Below are positions 1 through 7,681 of a DNA stretch of 11,730 nt, one piece after another. Below the pieces are notes generated by a model that searched no databases, was not told the DNA's origin, and saw only the letters and a list, made by a program, of their open reading frames with translations. The stretch is taken from NCBI GenBank assembly GCA_028702015.1, contig JAQVPO010000013.1:1-11730 (forward strand). Reading direction: 5' to 3'. The first letter of the stretch is position 1. Each line of letters starts with the position of its first letter. Made by a program: the position numbers and the translations under genes. The stretch is from Synergistaceae bacterium. GTDB lineage: Bacteria; Synergistota; Synergistia; Synergistales; Synergistaceae.

Positions 1-2
1 TT

Positions 3-92
3 CACCTTCGCCAGTCCATGAATTTTTAATATTTTTACGATAGCCCTGACGGCCCTGTTACTGACGAACAGAGAAAACTGATCCTCGCAGAA
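3..92 (+). pseudogene. Upstream in-frame remnant of the nucleoside kinase, with TAA at 27-29
   Basis: Read in the frame of the downstream kinase, codons 3-26 give HLRQSMNF, then TAA at 27-29, then YFYDSPDGPVTDEQRK into the open frame. From memory, clostridial relatives have a block like HFSLSKGYYC here. This segment aligns to it without gaps, with the stop falling on the Gly before the aromatic pair. Adding or removing one base in the nearby T runs does not remove the stop, because the other two frames also give stops close by. A substitution in the stop codon would restore the frame. Most of the N-terminal domain lies left of the window, so how much remains intact cannot be seen. Confidence 0.45.
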
Positions 93-1367
93 ATGCACAG
101 AATGGTTAAAGAGGGTGTCAACCTTGTCCGTGAAGAACTCTCTCTTGACAAGGCCCGTGCGATAATGTCCGTGCAGGGATATATCGACAAAGAGAGGCTT
201 CTCCGCTGGGTCAACAATGATCCGGTCGTCTTGTACAGATGCGAGGGAACGTACGACTTTTTTGGGGGAGCGCTTGCGGACAATGCCGCAATAGTTCCGG
301 TATTTGAACTGCATCTTTATAAAGACGGACTTTTTATCTCAGGCCCCTCTTTTACCGATCCTTCAAAGACACAGCCATTCAAGACATCAGCAAAGACCTT
401 TGCGCTATTTCAGGGGTATGCAAGATGGCTTGACAATCTCAAGATCGCAACGATGGACAACATCCATCATCTTGTTGCCAACGGCCGCTCACGTGATTTT
501 ATCTTAGTGTGTGAAGCGCTGCATACTAAAACACTCAGCGCGATATCCGCACATATTTCCGATAGACCTGAAGTCCGCCTGCTCTGTCTCGCAGGTCCGT
601 CAAGCTCAGGCAAGACAACTTCTTCAAGGCGTATCCGTGTGCAGCTCCTGGCCTCATGCATCAATTCCGCCACTCTGGAGCTTGATAACTATTTTGTTAA
701 GAGGTCCGAAACTCCAAGGGATGCTGACGGTAATTTTGATTTTGAGTCTCTTGACGCACTTGATCTTGATCTCATCAATGAACACCTTGCTGCGCTTCTT
801 GAGGGCAAGGAGGTCGATGTGCCGAAGTTCGATTTTATTACAGGAGAAAGAAAAAAAGGCAGTAAGCTGAAGCTTGCTGAAGACCAGCTACTGGTCATTG
901 AAGGCATACACGGGCTCAACGATAAGCTTTCTGAAAGTGTTTCTCATGAAAATAAATACAGAATATTCATATGCCCTCTGACCGGTGCCGGCATAGATAT
1001 GCATAACAGGATAGGAACCACAGACACCAGGCTTTTAAGACGCATGCTCCGTGATTACAGGACCAGGGGACACTCTCCTGAAGCTACGCTTCTTCAGTGG
1101 CCTTCGGTGGTAAAGGGTTCGCATCGCCATATTTTCCCTTATCAGGAAAATGCTGATATCCTGTTCAATACTTCACTTGCGTATGAAATTCCTGTACTCA
1201 AAGGATATGTGCAGCCCCTGCTGGCTTCCGTCAAGGAGGACTCCCCCGCCTACGGAGAGGCTCAGAGACTTCTTTCAATACTTAGTTTTGTTCCTGTCAT
1301 ACCGTCAGACGATGTCCCTAATATTTCAATACTCAGGGAGTTTATTGGCGGAAGCTGTTTTGAGTAA
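93..1367 (+). CDS. Nucleoside (uridine-like) kinase, N-terminally incomplete
   Basis: This is a P-loop nucleoside kinase of the uridine kinase/phosphoribulokinase type that carries a threonyl-tRNA-synthetase-like N-terminal part. It would phosphorylate a nucleoside with ATP or GTP in the cytoplasm; the true substrate is unknown. Counting from the ATG at 93, the Walker A GPSSSGKTT is at residues 168-176, DNYF at 198-201, VIEGIHGLND near 268-277, and the family-typical end REFIGGSCF closes the protein. Full-length relatives as I recall them have about 550 residues, so roughly 100 are missing. The ATG at 93 has no ribosome binding site and lies inside the conserved region, so it is probably not the native start. 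Codons 30-92 still read as family sequence (YFYDSPDGPVTDE), and a TAA at 27-29 separates them from in-frame codons at the window edge. The gene may be a pseudogene, may hold a sequencing error, or may be expressed only as a shorter product. The stop at 1365-1367 lies 25 nt before the SNF2 gene, so the two may be cotranscribed. Confidence 0.8.
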   Translation: MHRMVKEGVNLVREELSLDKARAIMSVQGYIDKERLLRWVNNDPVVLYRCEGTYDFFGGALADNAAIVPVFELHLYKDGLFISGPSFTDPSKTQPFKTSAKTFALFQGYARWLDNLKIATMDNIHHLVANGRSRDFILVCEALHTKTLSAISAHISDRPEVRLLCLAGPSSSGKTTSSRRIRVQLLASCINSATLELDNYFVKRSETPRDADGNFDFESLDALDLDLINEHLAALLEGKEVDVPKFDFITGERKKGSKLKLAEDQLLVIEGIHGLNDKLSESVSHENKYRIFICPLTGAGIDMHNRIGTTDTRLLRRMLRDYRTRGHSPEATLLQWPSVVKGSHRHIFPYQENADILFNTSLAYEIPVLKGYVQPLLASVKEDSPAYGEAQRLLSILSFVPVIPSDDVPNISILREFIGGSCFE

Positions 1368-1392
1368 AAAATTATTTAGTGTCGTGTGAGAA

Positions 1393-4300
1393 ATGATAAT
1401 TTTACATGCTTCATATGCTGAGAATAGATTTTTTGTGTGGGGAGAGCGTTCATTTGAACCAGGTGAACAAATAAATCTGACAGCTTCCTCTGATTCCGAA
1501 ATTCCAAGAACTCCCTGGGATGCAGGGAGCCTTGCTGTGCATGACGTTTTGAAAACAGCCGGAATACGCCACAGCAGGAAGGCCCCTGCGGAATCTTCTG
1601 TCGTAACGGCTTATATTGATTTGCCGTCATATAATGGATGTCCTCTGCCGTCCTCGCCTTTGCTTGGAGAACTGCCTGAGACTGATGGTGAACCCTCAAT
1701 AGAAAGATTCTCTGTCGAAGCTGTCCACATAACCCACGAGGAACTTACAGCTTTGCTCCAGCTTATCAAGGAGAGCAGGGAGAAGCTGCCGGTCCCGGGC
1801 CTCTTATGGGGTAAAGACTTGAAATATATTCTAAAAGGTCTGGAATATGCTTCGCTGATGGTAATGAGGGGAACCTATCTTCCGGGCATGGAATCTTCGG
1901 ATGGAAGTTATTTTTCAGTATGGAAACCTCTTCACCTGGCAAAGTACCAGGATGGGTACTCAGCTTTTGTAAACTCTCTTCCCCCCGTTACGAAAAGTTT
2001 TTCCCTGGAAAGCGAGAGAACGCATCAAGATGATTCTCAAAAGATTGCAGATTCGATATTGGAAGCTTTCCTTGACGAAATAGTTAGAAAGGCTCAGGCT
2101 GTCCCGGGAAAAAGAGGAAGGCAGGTCGATCAGACCAACCCTCACGATATCTGGCTGCGTTCACTTACATGGCCCAGATCAGCGCTTCATAGATGGAAAG
2201 ATGAAATGGGTCCTCTCTCTTCTCAGATAGCAGAGTGGGCAGATTCCGTGAGGGTAGTTACAAAACAGCCGTGGAGACTTTTTCTGAGGCTGGAAGAGCC
2301 TTTGACAGGCAGTAAGGAAGGAACTTGGACACTCTCATGGCATTTGCAGTCTGCAAGGGATCAGACTCTTACTGTCCCTGCTGAAAAAGTCTGGAGCCCT
2401 GGCGATGCTGAAAGAAGATGGTTTAGTGCTTCATGCGCAAACCCTAGAAGGTATATGCTACAGGTGCTTGGACAGATATCCTCAACTGTTCCTGCCATAG
2501 CAAGAAGTCTCAATCAGCCATCCCCCGTCAGCTGTACGATGTCATTTGATGAACTGCTGGAGTTTCTCCATAATAATGTTCCTGAAATACTCGATTATGG
2601 GGTACAGATACAATTTCCGTCGACCTGGGGTTCTCCGTCCGACAGACCAAGGCTTGCAGTAAAGGGAAATGTCCGGGAAGGGGAGACTTTCTCTGCAGCA
2701 GGCGGAATCGATTTAGGTGAGCTTATGGATGTAGACTGGTCAGTCTCTCTTGGTGAAGATGTCCTGACAGAGGAGGAACTGTTGCTGCTCAGAGAACTTA
2801 AAACCCCTCTTGCCAACATCAGAGGCAAATGGGTGCTGCTTTACCGTGATGAGCTTGAAAAAGTCATGGATGGAATCAAGAAACTGCCTCGGCAAATCAC
2901 AAGAAGAGAAGCACTGATATCATCTTTCAGAGAAAGTAAGGGAGATATTCCTCTTTCCGCTATCAATGGCTCTGAATGGCTCGATTCAGTGCGCTCTGTC
3001 CTGACCGGGGTTAAAGAGATCAAGCAGATAAGGCAGCCCGATGGATTTTGCGGAGAGTTGAGGCCGTATCAGATAAAAGGACTTTCCTGGCTTTCCTGGC
3101 TTGCAGAGATAGGGCTGGGCGGATGTCTTGCCGATGATATGGGCCTTGGAAAGACAATACAGGCGCTGGCTTTGCTTAAAACAAGAATATGCAGGGGGGA
3201 AAAGGATCCTGTCCTGCTGATATGTCCTACCTCTGTTATGGAGAACTGGAGAAGAGAGGCCGAACACTTTGTTCCAGATCTCTCTGTTCTTATACACCAC
3301 GGTACCAGGCGGCTGAGAGGCGAAAAGTTTATAGAAGCTGTGACGGGAAAGGATCTGGTTATATCTTCCTATTCTCTGCTCTATCGTGACAATGATACGT
3401 TTAAAAAAACTGAATGGTCAGGGATAATCCTTGATGAGGCACAGAATATCAAAAACCCCGAAACGAGGCAGTCTAAGGCGGCATGTGCTTTAAAGGCGAA
3501 ATGGCATTTTGCACTCACAGGCACCCCCGTAGAAAATCACGTGGGAGATATGTGGTCAATAATGGAATTTCTTATGCCGGGACTGCTGCCCAACAAGTCA
3601 CGCTTCGTCAGGGATTTCATGCGTCCGATACAGGCCGGGGAGACAGGTGCCCTTCAGAAAATCAAAAAGATAACGGGGCCGTTTGTACTGAGAAGACTGA
3701 AGACAGATAAAACGATCATCTCTGATTTGCCAGAAAAAATTGAGACAGAGGTTTTCTGTCCGCTAAACAAAGAACAAGCTTCACTTTATGGGGTTGTTCT
3801 TGACAAACTGGAAAGAGATCTTAGCGAAGTCAGCGGCATTAAACGCAAAGGTGCGGTTCTTTCTGCGATAACTTCACTGAAACAGGTATGCAACCATCCT
3901 GCACTCTACCTTAAGGACAGGTCACAGATTGCGGGCAGGTCAGGCAAACTGGTCCGCCTGACTGAGATTGCAGAGGAGATGCTTAGTATTGGTGACAGGG
4001 CACTTATCTTTACACAATATGCGGAGATGGGTTCTATGCTGAAGAAATATCTTCAGGAGACATTCGGGAGGGAGACTCTCTTTTTGCATGGAGGCATAGA
4101 GAGGCAGAAAAGGGATGAAATGGTACAGAAATTTCAGGAATCCAAAGATGCCCCTCCATTTTTTGTGCTCTCGTTAAAGGCAGGCGGGACTGGTCTTAAC
4201 CTTACCGGTGCTAACCACGTTGTTATGTTTGACAGGTGGTGGAATCCCGCTGTCGAGCAGCAGGCAGTCGACAGGGCATACAGGATAGGGCAGAGAGAAA

Positions 4301-4488
4301 GGGTCCAGGTGCATTATTTCTGCTGCAAGGGGACCTTAGAAGAAAAGATAGAACTGATTATCAAATCAAAAAAAGACATAGCAGATTCTGTTGTATCAGC
4401 CGGAGAAAACTGGCTCACAGAAATGACGGACAGTGAACTGAAACAGCTTTTCAGGCTGAGCAGGGACGCTGTAGAGGATATAAGCTAA
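1393..4488 (+). CDS. SNF2-family DEAD/DEAH-like ATPase/translocase (YwqA-like)
   Basis: This 1031-residue SWI2/SNF2 ATPase is expected to translocate on double-stranded DNA and remodel protein-DNA complexes; no specific bacterial role is assigned. The N-terminal ~370 residues are variable. They are followed by a region around 380-500 that resembles the SNF2 helicase-associated domain. The two RecA-like lobes start at LRPYQIKGLSWL. Visible motifs are Walker A DDMGLGKT (581-588), the DEAQ box (681-684), LTGTPVEN (708-715), VLRRLKTDK, VCNHPALY, FTQYAEMG, LKAGGTGLNL, and motif VI QAVDRAYRIGQ (957-967). All catalytic motifs look intact. A TGA at 1387-1389 fixes the upstream limit, so ATG 1393 is the first possible start; only a weak GTGAG precedes it, consistent with coupling to the kinase gene. 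The stop TAA directly touches the ATG of the SWIM gene. Bacillus subtilis YwqA is the comparison that comes to mind. RapA is a more distant relative and lacks this partner. Confidence 0.93.
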   Translation: MIILHASYAENRFFVWGERSFEPGEQINLTASSDSEIPRTPWDAGSLAVHDVLKTAGIRHSRKAPAESSVVTAYIDLPSYNGCPLPSSPLLGELPETDGEPSIERFSVEAVHITHEELTALLQLIKESREKLPVPGLLWGKDLKYILKGLEYASLMVMRGTYLPGMESSDGSYFSVWKPLHLAKYQDGYSAFVNSLPPVTKSFSLESERTHQDDSQKIADSILEAFLDEIVRKAQAVPGKRGRQVDQTNPHDIWLRSLTWPRSALHRWKDEMGPLSSQIAEWADSVRVVTKQPWRLFLRLEEPLTGSKEGTWTLSWHLQSARDQTLTVPAEKVWSPGDAERRWFSASCANPRRYMLQVLGQISSTVPAIARSLNQPSPVSCTMSFDELLEFLHNNVPEILDYGVQIQFPSTWGSPSDRPRLAVKGNVREGETFSAAGGIDLGELMDVDWSVSLGEDVLTEEELLLLRELKTPLANIRGKWVLLYRDELEKVMDGIKKLPRQITRREALISSFRESKGDIPLSAINGSEWLDSVRSVLTGVKEIKQIRQPDGFCGELRPYQIKGLSWLSWLAEIGLGGCLADDMGLGKTIQALALLKTRICRGEKDPVLLICPTSVMENWRREAEHFVPDLSVLIHHGTRRLRGEKFIEAVTGKDLVISSYSLLYRDNDTFKKTEWSGIILDEAQNIKNPETRQSKAACALKAKWHFALTGTPVENHVGDMWSIMEFLMPGLLPNKSRFVRDFMRPIQAGETGALQKIKKITGPFVLRRLKTDKTIISDLPEKIETEVFCPLNKEQASLYGVVLDKLERDLSEVSGIKRKGAVLSAITSLKQVCNHPALYLKDRSQIAGRSGKLVRLTEIAEEMLSIGDRALIFTQYAEMGSMLKKYLQETFGRETLFLHGGIERQKRDEMVQKFQESKDAPPFFVLSLKAGGTGLNLTGANHVVMFDRWWNPAVEQQAVDRAYRIGQRERVQVHYFCCKGTLEEKIELIIKSKKDIADSVVSAGENWLTEMTDSELKQLFRLSRDAVEDIS

Positions 4489-5445
4489 ATGTATAGAAGA
4501 AGAACTTCCTGGACATATACTAAACCTCTCAGCACAAAGGGCGGGATAAAATCACGGGTCAACAGGGGCCGCTTCCATGGTTCGAACTGGTGGTCCAGAC
4601 GCTGGATGGAAATACTTGAAGCAAGCATAGATTCTGCCCGTCTCGCCAGGGGAAGGAGCTACGCAAGGCGCGGACAGGTCGTTGATATAGAGATAGAACC
4701 TGGTCTTGTGACTGCATCTGTACAGGGAACCAGAAAGAAACCATATCAGATAAGGCTTGGATTTGAAGTGCTTACAGAGGAGGCAAAAGCTCTTCTCCTC
4801 TTCCGTTTCAGAGAAAGATCGTCCTTTGCAGCCAGGCTTCTTGCCGGAGAGATGCCTGAAGAAATGGAAAAAGTATTTAAAGAGGCAGGGGTCGGGCTTT
4901 TCCCTAATAAAAGCGCTCTGCGGCGTTATAAATGCAGCTGTCCGGACGATGCCGCCCCCTGTAAGCATATAACTGCAGTCTTGCTGCTGCTTGCCGAAGT
5001 ATTTGACGACGATCCATTTTTGCTGCTAAAGCTCAGAGGTGTCAACCGTGAGGTTCTTATTAACCTTTTGACGCTTGAGACCTCCAGCAATAATGAAGAT
5101 ATCCATTATGAAGAGGAGATCTGGGAAAACGGGGATTCTCCTGTAATAAGCGGAGGATTTGAGAACACTCCTGAAAATTGCGCAGATGATCAGGAAAGCT
5201 GCTACAGAGACTCCCTTTATTCGAAATGGTACGGGGACCAGATCCCTGAATTTAAATACAGCCTTGATGGAAAAGAAAGAAGAATTGCAGCATTGGAGAT
5301 AATTAATGATTTTCCTTTCTGGAGGGGAGAACTGCCGTTCCGTCAGTCGCTCAGTCAGTACTATGACCGGGCAGCCATATCTGCTGAAGAGATACTTACG
5401 GGTGAGAAAAAGAAAACTCTCGGACGTCCTCGTAAGCTTATATAG
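4489..5445 (+). CDS. SWIM zinc-finger protein, partner of the SNF2 ATPase (YwqB-like)
   Basis: This 318-residue protein has a SWIM-type zinc finger with ligands C149-x-C151-x6-C158-x-H160, followed by a hydrophobic helix (ITAVLLLLAE). SWIM domains are thought to bind DNA or proteins and often sit next to, or are fused with, SNF2 ATPases. The N-terminus is very basic and aromatic (RRRTSW, then NWWSRRW at about residues 33-39), and family members share this layout. An acidic low-complexity stretch around 195-240 follows the finger. The last residues, GRPRKLI, resemble an AT-hook core. The ATG directly follows the SNF2 stop codon with no gap, and an AGAGG lies about a dozen bases upstream inside the SNF2 gene, so translational coupling is likely. 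The pair probably forms one DNA-acting complex; that is inference from gene order and from the similar ywqA-ywqB pair. A strong terminator follows directly. Confidence 0.88.
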   Translation: MYRRRTSWTYTKPLSTKGGIKSRVNRGRFHGSNWWSRRWMEILEASIDSARLARGRSYARRGQVVDIEIEPGLVTASVQGTRKKPYQIRLGFEVLTEEAKALLLFRFRERSSFAARLLAGEMPEEMEKVFKEAGVGLFPNKSALRRYKCSCPDDAAPCKHITAVLLLLAEVFDDDPFLLLKLRGVNREVLINLLTLETSSNNEDIHYEEEIWENGDSPVISGGFENTPENCADDQESCYRDSLYSKWYGDQIPEFKYSLDGKERRIAALEIINDFPFWRGELPFRQSLSQYYDRAAISAEEILTGEKKKTLGRPRKLI

Positions 5446-5447
5446 CC

Positions 5448-5483
5448 AAATAAGGAGGGGATCTCATCCCGCTCCTTATTTTT
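5448..5483 (+). terminator. Rho-independent terminator after the SWIM gene, possibly bidirectional
   Basis: A long stem pairs AAATAAGGAG plus GGGAT (5448-5462) with ATCCC plus CTCCTTATTT (5466-5470 and 5472-5481), with a CTC loop, one bulged G at 5471 and a T run at 5479-5483. It begins 2 nt after the SWIM stop codon. The deaminase gene ends head-on 13 nt away on the other strand. Because the stem starts with AAAT, the reverse transcript would also end in a short U tract, so the site may serve both genes. Confidence 0.9.
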
Positions 5484-5495
5484 CAGTATGGGATA

Positions 5496-6059
5496 TTATC
5501 TTTCATGAGACTGCATCCCAGGGTAATTGAAGTCCTTTACCTCAAGAGATGAATAGATATTTGCTATCTCATTAATTTGTTCCATTAGGGCAGAAGGATC
5601 GGGTTCTTTTTCCAATTCGTGCTTGATGCTGTATTTCCTGAAGAACAGATTCTTCTCTTTTGCTCCTTCTGCTCCGAATATCTCTTTGTACATGATAAGG
5701 TCAACCGGCATTTCAAAATCCTTTGCGACATCTTCATATCCGAAAAGGACCCATATTTCTTTGAATCCAGACCATGCTATTGCTGATATACACATCGAAC
5801 ATGGATCGTGGCTTGCCACAAAAATACATTCCGAAGGATCAGGATGGTCTTTCATTGAAAAAAAGCGCATGATGGTATCTATTTCTCCGTGAAAAATAGG
5901 GTTTCCCTGTCTGTTGTTTGTTCCGGCGACTATAGTTTTCAATGATCCTGCATCTAAGACCAGTCCTCCGAAAACATGGTTGCCCTCCTCCACTCCTTTT
6001 CGGGTAAGGGGCAAGAGGTCTTCTTTTATGGCTCTGAGTATATTTTCGATCTTGGTCAT
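5496..6059 (-). CDS. Zinc-dependent nucleoside/nucleobase deaminase-family protein
   Basis: This cytoplasmic protein belongs to the cytidine/deoxycytidylate deaminase superfamily (PF00383), which hydrolytically removes an amino group from a base or nucleoside using a zinc-bound water. Numbering from the first possible ATG (6068), the zinc site is H60-G-E62, with E62 as proton shuttle, plus P89-C90-S-M-C93; the core is intact. An Asn pair (N51-N52) precedes it, as in guanine deaminase and TadA relatives. After the core, the motif FGYEDV and a C-terminal extension of about 75 residues differ from TadA, so tRNA editing is unlikely. The substrate cannot be told. Two starts are possible: ATG 6068 is touched directly by AGGGAG, too close to be used, while ATG 6059 has the same AGGGAG nine bases upstream and is preferred (187 residues). 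The gene lies 162 nt downstream of the MFS gene on the same strand and converges on the SWIM gene. Confidence 0.82.
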   Translation of the reverse strand: MTKIENILRAIKEDLLPLTRKGVEEGNHVFGGLVLDAGSLKTIVAGTNNRQGNPIFHGEIDTIMRFFSMKDHPDPSECIFVASHDPCSMCISAIAWSGFKEIWVLFGYEDVAKDFEMPVDLIMYKEIFGAEGAKEKNLFFRKYSIKHELEKEPDPSALMEQINEIANIYSSLEVKDFNYPGMQSHER

Positions 6060-6221
6060 TGCTATCATCTCCCTGTTTGTTTGCCAGCGCTCTTATCCTA
6101 TTAGACTGGTTTAATGTAACACTTAAGTCTGTACTTTGTCTATTGAAGCGTTTCCCTGTGTCTATACAGAGATATGTACTGCTTCAGCAAAGATTAATAA
6201 TAGCAAGAGGAGCTGATCTGC

Positions 6222-7400
6222 TTAAATAGATTTTATCCTAGATCCTTTACGCGATATTATGCAGATCGTCGCTGCTGTAATAACAAGGAAAAAGCTGAAA
6301 GATAAAAAGCATTTTTCCATTCCGAGCATTGCCCCGAAAAATCCCCATATTATTGGCCCAAGAAAATATCCCATTCCCCAGAAAAGGTAGTAGGATCCTG
6401 AAATAGTTCCCTTGAGACTGTCTGGAGCCCTCTCGTTGAGAAAAGCCATGGACGAGACGAAAAAACCTCCGAGCGATCCGGCGGAAATTCCTAAGAGCAG
6501 TGTCGAAGAAAGCTTTTCTGTGTAAGGAAAAAAGCTCCATGAGAGGGCAGCGCATATAAGACCAAGTATCATGAATATTTCTCTCCCAAATCTGTCTGAA
6601 AGAGGTCCGTAAAAAAACTGTGCACCGGCTATGAAGAAATAATAAGACGAGAACAGGATGCCTATGTCCATTCCTCCGTACTGTCTGGCAGTTACGAGCC
6701 ATCCTGGCGCTATGCTGAAGAGCAGTCCCTGTCCGCAGCCGTAGAGGAAAATCCCGAAAAGGACTATCCTTACAGGTACATCTGACAGAAGCTTAAAGGC
6801 TTTTCTTATTTCAAGAGAATCCTCTTTACTGCCTTTTTCAGGTTTCCTGTTTTTCTGCGTAAATAATATTATCAGGAAAGCCAGGAAGCATAACAAACTG
6901 AAAAATATAAAACCGCCCCGTTCTCCGAATATCTCTGGCATTCCAGGGACAAGCAGCGGTCCCACGGAGAGCATTATGAATACTGCTGCAGTGTATATGC
7001 CTATCATCCTGCCCTTATGGTGCGGATATGCGATCGAAATTATTGCCGGAGCCGTTGCCCAGACAGGAATCTCGCCTGCGCCCTGGACTGCTCGTCCGAT
7101 AAATATCGGGATCGAAGAACTGGAAAAATAAAAAATAATACCTGAAACAGAGGAAAGAAAATAGCCGAAGAGCAGAAAAGGTTTAAACCCGTAACGGTCA
7201 GAGAGATTGCCGAAAGGCACCTGGAGAAAGATGTAAGGAAGTGCGAAGCTTGAGGCAAGAAGGCCAACAAGCGAGGCATCTCCTCCAGAAATATTAATTA
7301 CTCTTGCTGGCAGTACTGATGCAACAATTCCGACTCCCAGCATAGAAACGGCTGCTGCAGATGTTATGCCGAGAAAAGTTTTCATCTGACTTTCGGCCAA
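6222..7400 (-). CDS. Major facilitator superfamily transporter
   Basis: This is an inner-membrane secondary transporter of the MFS with about twelve hydrophobic helices in two halves and a charged central loop (KNRKPEKGSKEDS). The MFS loop 2-3 signature is present in both halves: GNLSDRYGFKP at residues 64-74 and GPLSDRFGRE at 265-274, counted from the TTG start. An export-type or sugar/drug substrate is possible, but nothing in the sequence decides it. The frame is open to an ATG at 7439. That codon and the ATG at 7415 lack a ribosome binding site, whereas TTG 7398-7400 has GGAGG (CCTCC at 7409-7413 on the plus strand) eight bases upstream. It gives a short N-terminus normal for this family, so I chose it (392 residues); ATG 7385 is another option. 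The gene diverges from the flavin oxidoreductase. No convincing terminator follows it, so readthrough into the deaminase gene is possible. Confidence 0.88.
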   Translation of the reverse strand: MAESQMKTFLGITSAAAVSMLGVGIVASVLPARVINISGGDASLVGLLASSFALPYIFLQVPFGNLSDRYGFKPFLLFGYFLSSVSGIIFYFSSSSIPIFIGRAVQGAGEIPVWATAPAIISIAYPHHKGRMIGIYTAAVFIMLSVGPLLVPGMPEIFGERGGFIFFSLLCFLAFLIILFTQKNRKPEKGSKEDSLEIRKAFKLLSDVPVRIVLFGIFLYGCGQGLLFSIAPGWLVTARQYGGMDIGILFSSYYFFIAGAQFFYGPLSDRFGREIFMILGLICAALSWSFFPYTEKLSSTLLLGISAGSLGGFFVSSMAFLNERAPDSLKGTISGSYYLFWGMGYFLGPIIWGFFGAMLGMEKCFLSFSFFLVITAATICIISRKGSRIKSI

Positions 7401-7578
7401 ATAAAACGCCTCCATTGTATACAAAATATAAATCGTCATGAAGGTTATATCACAAAAACCATCCGATTTATAACAATATTTACTATAAATTATTTAGAAT
7501 ATTGCATGAAATATACAGCAGATACTCCAGATCGGCGAATAAGGAGACTGAACATAGGACTATCCTTTGTTATCATAC

Positions 7579-7607
7579 TTGCCAAAATCAAAGAAACAGA
7601 ATAACAT
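7579..7607 (+). promoter_or_regulatory. Candidate sigma-70 promoter of the flavin oxidoreductase gene
   Basis: TTGCCA at 7579-7584 and TAACAT at 7602-7607 are separated by exactly 17 bases, a good match to -35 and -10 elements. It would give a leader of about 65-70 nt before the ATG at 7682. The -10 lies inside an inverted repeat. The remaining divergent region 7401-7578 is very AT-rich and presumably holds the MFS promoter on the other strand; I could not pick one with confidence. Confidence 0.45.
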
Positions 7608-7618
7608 ATCCGTTATTC
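7599..7618. promoter_or_regulatory. Operator-like inverted repeat over the -10 element
   Basis: GAATAAC (7599-7605) and GTTATTC (7612-7618) form a perfect 7-bp inverted repeat with a 6-bp spacer. It covers the candidate -10 hexamer, the position where a dimeric repressor would block transcription. No regulator gene lies in the window, so the cognate protein is unknown. In AT-rich DNA a chance 7-bp repeat is possible. Confidence 0.35.
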
Positions 7619-7631
7619 CATTATTAGGATC

Positions 7632-7664
7632 TGGCGTAGCTGTGTCTGCGCCAAGTTTATTTTT
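7632..7664 (+). promoter_or_regulatory. Attenuator-like leader hairpin before the flavin oxidoreductase gene
   Basis: TGGCGTAG (7632-7639) pairs with CTGCGCCA (7646-7653) to give an 8-bp stem with one G-U pair and a 6-nt loop. It is followed by AGTTTATTTTT (7654-7664). This is the layout of a short intrinsic terminator, but it sits in the 5' leader with the Shine-Dalgarno AAGGGG (7665-7670) immediately after. It could terminate early or limit ribosome access. I see no named riboswitch class and no leader peptide. Confidence 0.4.
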
Positions 7665-7681
7665 AAGGGGTATCAGAAAAT

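Noticed and set aside
4552..4968. A 138-codon antisense open frame within the SWIM gene
   Set aside because: It lies entirely opposite a well-supported gene, has no ribosome binding site or recognisable motif, and is explained as a shadow.
1393..5445. Reading the SNF2 gene as part of a DISARM-like or other phage-defence island
   Set aside because: No methyltransferase, phospholipase D, nuclease or other defence gene is present, and the SNF2-SWIM pairing fits the YwqA-YwqB type better.
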